Positions 46,334-54,651 of a stretch of 64,000 bases of DNA are shown here, piece after piece (within the stretch, counting starts at the first letter, position 1; every line of letters starts with the position of its first letter). The notes below the pieces were generated by a model. It was not told the DNA's origin. It searched no databases and saw nothing but the letters and a program-made list of their open reading frames with translations. A program made the position numbers and the translations under genes. The stretch covers positions 248,001 to 312,000 of the forward strand of contig NZ_WQFE01000001.1 in the NCBI RefSeq assembly GCF_013033965.1. The letters are read 5' to 3'. Source of the DNA: Ruegeria atlantica. GTDB lineage: Bacteria; Pseudomonadota; Alphaproteobacteria; Rhodobacterales; Rhodobacteraceae.

Positions 46334-47664
46334 GCTTGCAAAGCACGGGCCAGCTGGGCCTGCCGTTCGATTACGCGCGGCACGTCCAACGTCGTGACAT
46401 GCCCGTCGCGCACGATCTGGCGGCCTTCGACAAACAGGTGTTTCACCTTCATTGGCCCGGCCAGCAGCAAAGCGGCCGGGTCCCAACTGCCCGCGCTTTC
46501 GATGCCGCGTGTGTCCCATATGGCAATGTCGGCGCGCTTACCGGGCTCAAGCCGACCGCAATCGGGGCGGTTCAGCACATCTGCACCGCCACGCGTGGCA
46601 ATCTCCAACGCTTCGCGTGACGACATTGCATCCGCGCCATTGGCAACGCGCTGCAGCAGCATGGCTTGTCGGGCCTCGAGGATCAGACTGCCGTTATCGT
46701 TGCTGGCCGAACCGTCGGCGCCCAGCCCCACCGGAACCCCGTGATCACGCATTGCCCGCACTGGGGCGATACCCGATCCCAATCGACAATTGGAGCAAGG
46801 ACAATGGGCCACACCTGTTTGGGTTCTGGCAAACAGATCAATCTCGGCCCCGTCCAGCTTTACGCAATGTGCATGCCAGACGTCTGATCCGGTCCACCCC
46901 AGGTCTTCGGCATATTGACCGGGGCGGCACCCGAATTGCGCCTGCGAATAGGCAATATCCTCATCATTTTCTGCTAGATGAGTGTGCAACATCACGCCCT
47001 TGTCGCGCGCAAGGATTGCCGTGTCGCGCATCAGGTCACGGCTGACCGAGAACGGAGAACAGGGCGCTAACCCAACCCGGCACATCGCCCCTTCGGATGG
47101 GTCGTGAAACGCGTCGACCACACGGATCATGTCATCAAGGATCGCCGATTCGACTTCGACCAAGGTATCAGGCGGCAATCCTCCGTCGCTTTCACCAATA
47201 CTCATCGCGCCACGGGTCGGATGGAACCGCAGGCCAATTTCAGCGGCAGCGGCAATCGTGTCGTCCAGACGCGCGCCATTGGGATACAGGTATAAGTGAT
47301 CAGAGCTAAGCGTGCATCCAGACTGAGCCAATTCCGCCAGACCGATCTGAGCCGACACGAACATCTCTTCGGGGCCGAAACGAGACCATATCGGGTAGAG
47401 TGTTTGCAGCCAACCAAACAGCAACGCATCCTGCCCTCCTGGTACGGCCCGCGTCAGGGTTTGGTACAAATGGTGGTGGGTGTTCACGAGACCGGGGGTC
47501 ACAACACAACCCGCGGCATCGTGAATCTCTCCGTCTGTTTGCAGGTTGTGGCCGATCTGCTTGATCTGACCTCCAGAAATTAGAATGTCCGCGCCCGACA
47601 GTTCTTGCCGCGCGTCATCCATCGTCAGTATGGTATCTGCATTTTTGATAAGGATTTCAGCCAA
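46330..47664 (-). CDS. 8-oxoguanine deaminase-type amidohydrolase
   Basis: 444 residues from a TTG at 47664, chosen because AGGAGG ends six bases upstream; an ATG at 47679 would place that Shine-Dalgarno inside the gene. Metal ligands: NTHHHLYQTLTRA, HTHLAEN, DVWHAHCVKLDG and GLGADGSASNDNG. The NTHHHLYQT motif and length match the 8-oxoguanine deaminase group of cog0402 enzymes, which also accept isocytosine-like substrates. It would act beside guanine deaminase in purine salvage or clean-up. Confidence 0.88.
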   Translation of the reverse strand: MAEILIKNADTILTMDDARQELSGADILISGGQIKQIGHNLQTDGEIHDAAGCVVTPGLVNTHHHLYQTLTRAVPGGQDALLFGWLQTLYPIWSRFGPEEMFVSAQIGLAELAQSGCTLSSDHLYLYPNGARLDDTIAAAAEIGLRFHPTRGAMSIGESDGGLPPDTLVEVESAILDDMIRVVDAFHDPSEGAMCRVGLAPCSPFSVSRDLMRDTAILARDKGVMLHTHLAENDEDIAYSQAQFGCRPGQYAEDLGWTGSDVWHAHCVKLDGAEIDLFARTQTGVAHCPCSNCRLGSGIAPVRAMRDHGVPVGLGADGSASNDNGSLILEARQAMLLQRVANGADAMSSREALEIATRGGADVLNRPDCGRLEPGKRADIAIWDTRGIESAGSWDPAALLLAGPMKVKHLFVEGRQIVRDGHVTTLDVPRVIERQAQLARALQA

Positions 47665-47778
47665 TTCGCCCTCCTGCATTAGCCCGTCTCATGCAAGAAG
47701 TGCAAAGGCTGGCGGAAAACGGGCATAAGAACCAGCCAAGTGGAACTTACCTGACCGGCTGAACCCCGGCAACCGGTT

Positions 47779-48570
47779 TCAGTAGTTGTGCAGGATTTCC
47801 AGTGCAACCGCGTGCAGTTCGGGGTTGGCTGCGGCCAGCGCCCGTCCGCCATGATGGGCCGGACCACCCTGCCAGTCAGTCACAACGCCACCCGCAGCCT
47901 CTATCACTGCGATAGGGGCTTGGATGTCGTAAGCATTCAGACCAGCTTCGATCACCAGATCAACCTGTCCCGCCGCAACCAGCGCATAGGCATAGCAATC
48001 CATACCATAGCGGGTCAGTTTTGCATGCCGGGCCACAGCTTCAAACCCCGCGCGATCCTCGGGTGTTCCGACCTCGGGGAAGGTAGTGAATACAATTGCC
48101 TGATCCAAGGTGGGCGTCGCGCGTGTTTTCAACTGTGCCGTTCCGGTTGGACCTGTGACCTGCGCAATCTCCGCCGAACCCACGAACCGCTCACCGATAT
48201 AAGGTTGGTCGATAACCCCCATGATCGGGCCGTCAGACGTACTGAGGGCAATCAGAACGCCCCAGGTCGGAGTCCCGCTGATGAACCCCCTGGTGCCGTC
48301 TATGGGATCCAGAACCCATGTCCGGCCGCTGGAGCCTTCTTCGCGGCCAAATTCTTCGCCAAAAATGCCGTCTTCGGGCCGATGGCGCGCAAGCACGTCG
48401 CGCATCGCTTTTTCAGCGTTTCGGTCGGCAATGGTGACGGGGTCAAACCCACCGCTCAATTTGTTGGATGTCTGTAGGTCGGTCTGCCTGAAAACGGGAA
48501 GAATGGCCGCACGCGCCGCGTCGGCCATTTCTTCGGCAACTTCCAGATCGCTTAGAGAGATCTCTTGCAT
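47779..48570 (-). CDS. Inositol-monophosphatase-family phosphatase (HisN-like)
   Basis: 263 residues. Signature motifs of the Mg/Li-dependent phosphatases: GEEFGREEG, WVLDPIDGTRGFI and the C-terminal YDIQAPIAVIEAAGGVVTDWQGG. The sequence fits the histidinol-phosphatase (HisN) subgroup of alphaproteobacteria better than SuhB, but substrate is not certain. Cytosolic. Weak ribosome-binding site. Confidence 0.88.
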   Translation of the reverse strand: MQEISLSDLEVAEEMADAARAAILPVFRQTDLQTSNKLSGGFDPVTIADRNAEKAMRDVLARHRPEDGIFGEEFGREEGSSGRTWVLDPIDGTRGFISGTPTWGVLIALSTSDGPIMGVIDQPYIGERFVGSAEIAQVTGPTGTAQLKTRATPTLDQAIVFTTFPEVGTPEDRAGFEAVARHAKLTRYGMDCYAYALVAAGQVDLVIEAGLNAYDIQAPIAVIEAAGGVVTDWQGGPAHHGGRALAAANPELHAVALEILHNY

Positions 48571-48614
48571 GCGTAACCCGTGAGGCGCGCACGGTTTGGA
48601 GTCAACCCGCTAAA

Positions 48615-48986
48615 TTATGCGACGTCGCTGAGAACCCGAGCCAGTTCGAACAGGCGGCGGCGTTGATTTTCGGGAATCGCATAATAGGACCGCACGAGGT
48701 CCAGCGCTTCCTTGTCCCCCATTAGATCGGCAGGAACCGACTTTTTGCCAGCGGTTTCTTTTTCGGCCTCTTCCAGACCTTCAAAGAAAAAGCTGACGGG
48801 AACGTCCAATGCCTCGGCAATGTCCCACAGGCGAGACGCGCTGATCCGGTTGGCCCCAGTTTCATACTTTTGAATTTGTTGAAACTTAATACCAACTTGC
48901 TGCGCCAACTGCTGTTGGGTCATGCCAATCAGCCAGCGGCGATGCCGGACGCGCTTGCCCACATGGACATCGACGTGATGGGTCAT
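48615..48986 (-). CDS. XRE-family transcriptional regulator
   Basis: 123 residues. N-terminal HTH_3 domain at about 8-65 (RHRRWLIGMTQQQLAQQVGIKFQQIQKYETG), acidic linker, then a short C-terminal helical region (LVRSYYAIPENQRRRLFELARVL). This short XRE form is abundant in alphaproteobacteria. A strong GGAGAGGAG lies before the start. Target genes unknown; it is divergent from the quinone reductase gene. Confidence 0.9.
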   Translation of the reverse strand: MTHHVDVHVGKRVRHRRWLIGMTQQQLAQQVGIKFQQIQKYETGANRISASRLWDIAEALDVPVSFFFEGLEEAEKETAGKKSVPADLMGDKEALDLVRSYYAIPENQRRRLFELARVLSDVA

Positions 48987-49309
48987 TGGTATTCTCCTCT
49001 CCTACACACACAACTACCTGGGGCGCGCGTTGATTTTCATCGCAACACTAACGAGTCGCACTTAACCACTCCCTAATTTGGAACATGCCCCCAAAACAGC
49101 ACCATAGCGCAATATTGCCGCAATTGGATATTTTTTCAAGAAGGTTGAATCTGTTTCGGGCAACAAAGATTTAGGGTTGTGTGTTTTCGACGCGGCGGAA
49201 ATTCCTAAGCGCAATGTCCGGCACCTCAATGCGCCTAGTTCGGACGGCGAAGAGATTGACAAACCCTGGCTGAAGAGAATCTATGCCCCCAAAACTACGG
49301 AGCGCGATC
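48987..49309. other. 323-base divergent intergenic region (XRE regulator / quinone reductase)
   Basis: No gene is visible. It carries a direct repeat ATGCCCCCAAAAC at 49085-49097 and 49283-49295. TTGACA at 49256-49261 could be a -35 for the quinone reductase gene, but the matching -10 (near 49280) is weak. The left half, about 49090-49180, is AT-rich. Confidence 0.5.
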
Positions 49310-50266
49310 ATGCAGGCATTCACGATTCCAACCCAAGGAAGCGCCGCCCGACTGGCTGAGGTTGACCTTCCCGAACCCGGCGCCGGGCAAGTGCGCATCG
49401 CGATCAAGGCTTGCGGATTGAACTTTGCAGACCTGCTGATGCAGAAAGGCACTTACCAGGACACGCCCAAGGCTCCGTTCACCCTTGGTATGGAAGTTGC
49501 GGGCGTTGTCGACAAGCTGGGCAGCGGTATCACCCGTTTAAATGTCGGGGATCGTGTGGCCGTATATTCCGGTCAGGGCGGATTGGCAGAGTTTGGCGTT
49601 TTCGATGCAGACCGGGCGATCTTACTACCCGAAGCCATCAGCTTCGAAGACGCTGCGGCCATACAGATCGCGTATGGAACCAGCCACATCGCGCTGGATC
49701 ACCGGGCGCATCTCCAACCGGGTGAAACCCTGTTGGTCACCGGAGCGGCAGGTGGGGTTGGACTTACGGCCGTTGAAATCGGCAAGCTGATGGGCGCGAC
49801 AGTGATTGCCCATGCACGCGGGCAGGAAAAGCTGGACATAGCCCGCGCTGCTGGCGCGGATCATCTGATCGACGCCTCCGAGGATCTGCGCGCACGCGTC
49901 AAGGAACTGGGCGGCGCCGATGTCGTATATGATGCGATCGGCGGGGATGTGTTCAAGGCCGCTTTCCGGGCGACCAACCCCGAAGGTCGCCTATTGCCGA
50001 TCGGGTTTGCAGGCGGAGATGTTCCGCAAATACCTGCCAACCATCTGCTCGTGAAGAACCTGACCGTGATCGGCTTTTACATCGGCGGCTACCTGAGGTT
50101 CCGGCCTCAGATCGTGCAAGACAGCTTTGATACACTTTTCGGCTGGCTCGCCGAAGGGCGGATCAAGCCGCATATCAGCCACGTTCTTCCGCTTGCCGAC
50201 GCTGAGAAGGGAATGCAGCTGCTGCGCGACCGGGTAGCTACGGGCAAGGTGGTGGTGACGCCCTAA
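49310..50266 (+). CDS. NADPH:quinone oxidoreductase family protein
   Basis: 318 residues from ATG 49310, with GGAG upstream; an ATG 27 bases earlier is less likely. Zinc-free medium-chain dehydrogenase/reductase: LNFADLLMQKGTY, MEVAGVVDKLG, and the NADP-binding GAAGGVGLTAVEIGK. No structural zinc cysteines. It reduces quinones or enones in the cytosol. Convergent with the LysR gene, seven bases apart. Confidence 0.9.
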   Translation: MQAFTIPTQGSAARLAEVDLPEPGAGQVRIAIKACGLNFADLLMQKGTYQDTPKAPFTLGMEVAGVVDKLGSGITRLNVGDRVAVYSGQGGLAEFGVFDADRAILLPEAISFEDAAAIQIAYGTSHIALDHRAHLQPGETLLVTGAAGGVGLTAVEIGKLMGATVIAHARGQEKLDIARAAGADHLIDASEDLRARVKELGGADVVYDAIGGDVFKAAFRATNPEGRLLPIGFAGGDVPQIPANHLLVKNLTVIGFYIGGYLRFRPQIVQDSFDTLFGWLAEGRIKPHISHVLPLADAEKGMQLLRDRVATGKVVVTP

Positions 50267-50273
50267 CGCGCCC

Positions 50274-51155
50274 CTACCCCACAACCGCCTTGAGCGGCGC
50301 ACTGCCCAGCATGCGGAAATTCTGACGTACCAAAGCAGCAAGCGCTTCGACGACGGCACCGCGCCCGGCTTCACCGCCGTACAGATTGATCATATGTGCG
50401 GGCAGTTCCGGTAGTGCGCCACCGGTGTCGATTTGTTCCAGATGTGCCGGTTCAGTTCCGTCCAGCATGGCGTGGACGGCCAGATCCGCACTGACGGTCG
50501 CCTCAATCGTGCGGTCGTTTTCTGTTTCGACCGACAGCTCCCAAGGAATGCCCATCGCGTCGAGGGCCGAGATCATTTGTGGCCGGAACGCGCATCGCCG
50601 CCCAACGGCCAGAGGGATCGGATTTTTTCGCCACGCTGACCCGCCCGGCGCACCGATCCACCGCAACGGCAACTCGGCCACGGTCTCGGATCCGTCGCCA
50701 GCAGAGGCCTCGGTAGTCAGAATCAAATCGCACTCGCCCCGCCGGAACATGTCCTTCAGTTGCAGCGAATATGACGAAATCAGTTGAACCCGAACTCGTG
50801 GGAAGTCGGCATTGAAACGCTGCAAAACGCGCGGAATGGCCGGGTAGACGATGTCATGGGGAACCCCCAGAACGACTTCGCCCTCATACGCCTGATCGGT
50901 CAGCTTCGAGATCACTTCGTCATTCAATGCAATCATGCGCCGGGCATAGGCGAGCAATTGTTCCCCCGAAGCCGTCAGCGCAATTGTCCGACCGCTGCGA
51001 TCCAACAATTCAAGATCCAACAGCTCTTCCAGCCGCTTCAACTGCATCGAAACCGCGGATTGCGTCAGATGAAGAAACCCGGCTGCCCGCGTCACGCCCC
51101 CTTGGTCCGCGACGGCAACAAAGGAACGGAGCGTAGTGATATCCAAATTTCGCAT
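50274..51155 (-). CDS. LysR-family transcriptional regulator
   Basis: 293 residues from ATG 51155 (AAGGAA eight bases upstream); a GTG two codons earlier is an alternative. HTH at about 5-62 (SFVAVADQGGVTRAAGFLHLTQSAVSMQLKRLEELLD). Divergent from the DUF1127 gene, an arrangement I recall as common in Rhodobacteraceae, so the DUF1127 gene is its likely target. The intergenic CATTTTCAAAATG palindrome is a candidate binding site. Confidence 0.92.
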   Translation of the reverse strand: MRNLDITTLRSFVAVADQGGVTRAAGFLHLTQSAVSMQLKRLEELLDLELLDRSGRTIALTASGEQLLAYARRMIALNDEVISKLTDQAYEGEVVLGVPHDIVYPAIPRVLQRFNADFPRVRVQLISSYSLQLKDMFRRGECDLILTTEASAGDGSETVAELPLRWIGAPGGSAWRKNPIPLAVGRRCAFRPQMISALDAMGIPWELSVETENDRTIEATVSADLAVHAMLDGTEPAHLEQIDTGGALPELPAHMINLYGGEAGRGAVVEALAALVRQNFRMLGSAPLKAVVG

Positions 51156-51190
51156 GTTCACGATTCCTTATGCATCTCTTCAAAAATATT

Positions 51191-51203
51191 CATTTTCAAA
51201 ATG
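51191..51203. promoter_or_regulatory. Palindrome in the LysR/DUF1127 divergent promoter
   Basis: CATTTT-c-AAAATG is a perfect 13-base inverted repeat, 36-48 bases before the LysR start and 80-92 before the DUF1127 start. It may be the regulator's recognition site. Confidence 0.45.
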
Positions 51204-51282
51204 TGACATATTGCGCCATATAAATCAAGGAAGTTGATGGAAGAAGCTCAAACCATCGACAATCAGAGAAAGGACAATAAAC

Positions 51283-51492
51283 ATGACCCAAATTGCAATC
51301 AAACAGCACTGCAAACCGCAGCGTCGCTTTTTGTTGTCCTCGCTTCAGGATGTCTTCTCTCTTCTGCGCCAGCGTCAAACGCTTGCCAAACTTGATGATC
51401 GCGCTCTGGAAGACATCGGCATCACCCGCGAACAAGCCGAAGCTGAGGCTTCGCGATCCATTTGGGATGCGCCTGATTTCTGGCAAAAGTGA
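51283..51492 (+). CDS. DUF1127 small protein
   Basis: 69 residues. C-terminal half has the DUF1127 pattern LLRQRQTLAKLDDRALEDIGITREQAEAEA; ends DAPDFWQK. The family (e.g. CcaF1, Agrobacterium DUF1127 proteins) includes small basic proteins that bind RNA or affect phosphate, growth and stress. AAAGGA precedes the start; a strong terminator follows, so the gene is a separate transcript. Confidence 0.92.
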   Translation: MTQIAIKQHCKPQRRFLLSSLQDVFSLLRQRQTLAKLDDRALEDIGITREQAEAEASRSIWDAPDFWQK

Positions 51493-51517
51493 CTTGAAAT
51501 CGCACCTTTTCTCGGTG

Positions 51518-51550
51518 AATGGCAGCGCGAAACGTCGGGCTGCCATTTTT
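51518..51550 (+). terminator. Terminator of the DUF1127 gene
   Basis: AATGGCAGC and GCTGCCATT form a perfect 9-bp stem around a 12-base loop, followed by a T-run ending at 51550. Confidence 0.85.
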
Positions 51551-51673
51551 GTTGCGTGTTTTAGCCAGTTTCCGGCGTTAAACCCTTGAAACGCAGCCCG
51601 CACTTGCCGATATTTGCGGGGAACGCGGCCGTTATCACGGCCACGACAAGAAATATGCGAAGGGAGACCCTTA

Positions 51674-52450
51674 ATGGCACAATTTGACACGATCCGGACG
51701 GCGACCGGTGCGCGCGCTGCCCAGATTGACGAGGGCCTGCGCGCCCATATGAACAAAGTCTACGGCACCATGTCCATCGGCATGCTGATTACTTTCATGG
51801 CAGCATGGGCCATTTCCGGCCTTGCAACGACAACCGACCCGTCGGCCGCAGCCGGGCAAATCAGTTCGGGCACGTATCTGACGTCGCTGGGCGCCGCGAT
51901 CTATACCTCGCCGCTGCGCTGGGTGATCATGTTTGCACCCCTAGCCTTCATCTTCGGCTTTAGCGCCGGCATCAACCGCCTTTCCGCTGCGGCGGCGCAG
52001 TTGGTGTTCTACGCTTTTGCGGCCGTCATGGGCCTGTCGATCAGCTGGATTTTCATTGCCTTTACCGGCATGTCGATCATTCAGGTATTCCTGATCACCT
52101 CGATCGCCTTCGCAGGGCTGTCCTTGTATGGCTACGTGACCAAAAAAGACCTGTCCGGAATGGGCACATTCCTGATCATGGGTCTGATTGGCCTGATCGT
52201 GGCGATGGTCGTGAACATCTTCCTGCAATCACCCGCAATGATGTATGCCATCTCGGTGATCGGCGTTCTGATTTTTGCTGGCCTGACTGCCTATGACACC
52301 CAGAAAATCAAAACCACCTACCTGCAGATGGCCCATTCGGGTGACCAGGAATGGCTGGGCAAAGCAGCAATCATGGGCGCGTTGAGCCTGTATCTGGACT
52401 TTATCAACATGTTCATGTTCCTGCTGCAGCTGTTCGGAAGCCGCGAATAA
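51674..52450 (+). CDS. Bax-inhibitor-1 (YccA)-family membrane protein
   Basis: 258 residues with seven hydrophobic segments after a hydrophilic N-terminus (about 35 residues). BI-1 motifs: MNKVYGTMSIGMLITFMAAW near TM1 and FAGLTAYDTQKIK before the last helices, containing the conserved Asp. Inner membrane; bacterial members leak calcium/protons or interact with FtsH. AAGGGAG precedes the start. An upstream in-frame start lies in non-coding sequence. Confidence 0.93.
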   Translation: MAQFDTIRTATGARAAQIDEGLRAHMNKVYGTMSIGMLITFMAAWAISGLATTTDPSAAAGQISSGTYLTSLGAAIYTSPLRWVIMFAPLAFIFGFSAGINRLSAAAAQLVFYAFAAVMGLSISWIFIAFTGMSIIQVFLITSIAFAGLSLYGYVTKKDLSGMGTFLIMGLIGLIVAMVVNIFLQSPAMMYAISVIGVLIFAGLTAYDTQKIKTTYLQMAHSGDQEWLGKAAIMGALSLYLDFINMFMFLLQLFGSRE

Positions 52451-52474
52451 GGCAGCTTGGGATGCGAAATCAAA

Positions 52475-52502
52475 GGCGGGCCAGATTGGCCCGCCTTTTT
52501 TT
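52475..52502 (+). terminator. Terminator of the BI-1 gene
   Basis: GGCGGGCC-agatt-GGCCCGCC is a perfect 8-bp GC-rich stem followed by seven T, 24 bases after the stop. Confidence 0.95.
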
Positions 52503-52564
52503 GTTTCTGCGCAACATAATGCCCTCAACGACGATCACGCCACTCAGGCTTGGCCTCTAAAAGC

Positions 52565-52598
52565 AAAAAAGCCCCCACCGAAACTGTGGAGGCTTTTT
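52565..52598 (-). terminator. Terminator of the following lipoprotein gene
   Basis: On the minus strand AAAAAGCCTCCAC and GTGGGGGCTTTTTT pair with one G-U, loop of seven, ending in a T-run. It lies 22 bases after the lipoprotein stop. Confidence 0.85.
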
Positions 52599-52619
52599 AA
52601 TTTGTAACTTGTCGTTGGA

Positions 52620-53126
52620 TCAGCTGCAGTTCAGAGCAACTGCAAAGCCGGAGCTGCGCGACGATGATCCCTTGCCAAATACGTCACCTGCCGGCAGACA
52701 TCCGGTAAACTGCTCAGCATTTTGGCCAAAGGCAGCGCCGATGTCGTTGTCGATACGTGTACTATTGTTTGCCGTCCGAAGCACACCAAACAAAGTGCCG
52801 TTCACACTGACGGTGCTCAGAAACAGATTCATGTCCGAACCGGTCAGAATAACCGAGTTCGATTCGTTGCGCCCGCCGTTGTCAATCGCGACACGGGCCA
52901 CTTTCTCTGCCTCAACCTGATCTGTCACGACCGGTATTGTTGGCAAAACGGCCAGTTCCGCCGGAATATTCGTGGCCTCGGGAAGGAACGAGACCGCGCC
53001 GGGAACATCAGAGAGAGTCCGGGGCTCACCATCTATGCCCGTAAAGCCAACGCCCGAGCGGTTATAAGGATCCTCACAGGCCGCAAGAGCGAAAACTGCG
53101 ATTGTGGATAACAAGATTTTTTTCAT
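52620..53126 (-). CDS. Lipoprotein of unknown function
   Basis: 168 residues from ATG 53126 (MKKILLSTIAVFALAAC). Lipobox LAAC with Cys17. The mature part has no family I recognise: Thr/Asn-rich, a central helix (DQVEAEKVARVAIDNGG) and two later cysteines (GCLPAGD, LNCS) likely joined in the periplasm. The Shine-Dalgarno is weak. Longer in-frame starts lack a signal peptide at the right place. Confidence 0.78.
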   Translation of the reverse strand: MKKILLSTIAVFALAACEDPYNRSGVGFTGIDGEPRTLSDVPGAVSFLPEATNIPAELAVLPTIPVVTDQVEAEKVARVAIDNGGRNESNSVILTGSDMNLFLSTVSVNGTLFGVLRTANNSTRIDNDIGAAFGQNAEQFTGCLPAGDVFGKGSSSRSSGFAVALNCS

Positions 53127-53277
53127 GGCGACCAACATTTTGGAACGATTTGCTGAAGCGTATGGCCAAGGTGTCCCAAAAAGCAACCCGCGGTCCAGAC
53201 GAATAGCCGTTGTGCTGATGCGCCACTGCAACGGCCAACTCCCGAGCCCGCGCTTTTTGCGCGACGGCGAGCATAAA

Positions 53278-53310
53278 GAAAAAGGGCCCCGCGCCCGCGG
53301 AACCCTTTTC
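53278..53310 (-). terminator. Terminator of rpmG
   Basis: AAAAGGG ... CCCTTTTT on the minus strand encloses an inner CCGCG/CGCGG stem and ends in TTTTTCTTT, 26 bases after the rpmG stop. Confidence 0.85.
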
Positions 53311-53335
53311 TTTTCTGTCCAAGCTGGACGGCAGA

Positions 53336-53503
53336 TTACTTGATCTTGCCTTCCTTGTACTCGACATGTTTCCGAGCAACCGGATCGTATTTACGAACGG
53401 TCATTTTCTCGGTCATGGTACGCGCGTTCTTTTTGGTCACGTAGAAGTGGCCCGTGCCCGCGGTCGAGTTCAGACGGATCTTGATTGTCGTCGGCTTCGC
53501 CAT
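53336..53503 (-). CDS. rpmG: 50S ribosomal protein L33
   Basis: 55 residues: begins [11 protein letters not shown], contains [14 protein letters not shown] and ends EYKEGKIK. This is the zinc-free form without the CXXC pairs, as usual in alphaproteobacteria. AGGAG lies seven bases before the ATG. Large ribosomal subunit protein; single gene with its own terminator. Confidence 0.97.
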   Translation of the reverse strand: MAKPTTIKIRLNSTAGTGHFYVTKKNARTMTEKMTVRKYDPVARKHVEYKEGKIK

Positions 53504-53630
53504 GGTTGATCTCCTGCGTCCGAAAAGGCAGGGGCCTTTCGGTTGAATTCCTATGAGCGTGCGCTTTTACGCCTTGCACGGCTCGTGTCAAGGGCAATCC
53601 GGCACATGATCGGCCGAGCGGGGATCAGGC

Positions 53631-54335
53631 TCAGGTCGAAAGGGTCGGCGCACCCATATACCTGTGTATCTGGTCACGTTCAGCGTCCGACAACCCGAGC
53701 GCAGTTGCCAGCTGAACGAGGTATGACGCCTCTCGTTGGTTATCCAGTCGAATCGCCGCCAGAGACGTGGCATAGACCTGCGTCTTCAGTGGCGCACCGG
53801 AGTCTGCCGCCAATCCAATCACATCAATCGGGCCGTTCAACTGATCCTGGACAAAGGCGCGTTCTTCATCGCTGATGTCATCGCCCAACTCGCCTAGGAT
53901 GGTCTCCTTCTCTTGCGCGTCCAGTTCCCCGTCCGCTTTGGCCGCCTGGATCATCGCGCGCAGCATCAGCTTGGCTTGCTCTTCCATCGCGGCACCGCCC
54001 GGCGTGCCTTTGAACACCGTTTCCATCATGTCGACGGTTTGCTGGCTACCTGACTTTGCTGCCCCCTGCATGGCATTCATCAAACCACCAAGACCAGCGG
54101 CCCCGGCTGAATTGCCCATGCCAAGCTTTCCAATCATCTCCTGCAACCCGGCGGCACCACCGGGCATCCCGAACTGTTCTGCCATCTTGCCCAGCTGATC
54201 CATGCCAAAGCCACCGCCGGCCCCTTGCATCATGTCCTGCAAACCGGCCATCCCGCCCATTTGCTTGTATTTTTCCATGCCCTTTGCGGCCGCAAACCCA
54301 ACCGCAACCGAAGCCAGTGCCTTCATGAAGCTCAT
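53631..54335 (-). CDS. TerB/DUF533-like protein
   Basis: 234 residues. N-terminal short hydrophobic stretch (SVAVGFAAAKG), a long Gly/Met/Gln-rich low-complexity region (about 25-100), then a DUF533/TerB helical domain from about 110 (AKLMLRAMIQAAKADGELDAQEKETIL ... LATALGLSDAERDQIHRYMG). ATG 54335 has GGAGG six bases upstream. Possibly membrane-associated; function unknown. Confidence 0.85.
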   Translation of the reverse strand: MSFMKALASVAVGFAAAKGMEKYKQMGGMAGLQDMMQGAGGGFGMDQLGKMAEQFGMPGGAAGLQEMIGKLGMGNSAGAAGLGGLMNAMQGAAKSGSQQTVDMMETVFKGTPGGAAMEEQAKLMLRAMIQAAKADGELDAQEKETILGELGDDISDEERAFVQDQLNGPIDVIGLAADSGAPLKTQVYATSLAAIRLDNQREASYLVQLATALGLSDAERDQIHRYMGAPTLST

Positions 54336-54651
54336 AACAATCCTCCAAATACTCAAAACCCGTTTCCACAATATAGCAGATATCATTGCCCCAATGATCC
54401 ACCGACTTGGCAGACCAGCTCAACGCTAGCGCAAAGTAAGCCAATGGTGGCCACGCTTCACCGAATGAGCATGAAACAGGCGTATTCCCGCACAAACGCA
54501 GGTCTAATTTGTCAGAAATTCGAATTTGTGATAGTGACCGCACCATCAACAATCCCAAGAAGCCAATTTCCGGCTCAATCTTCGAGGCACCACGAACAGG
54601 CAAGCAACCGCGTAAGCAGCGTTTGCACGATTGATTTTGTTTGGGGGCATC
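54336..54651. other. 316-base intergenic region before the DUF1326 operon
   Basis: No gene recognised. It should contain the divergent promoters of the TerB-like gene and the DUF1326 operon. The sequence AATTTGTCAGAAATTCGAATTTGTGA around 54511-54536 is AT-rich with AATTTGT repeated 20 bases apart, but no clear -35/-10 pair can be placed. Confidence 0.4.
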
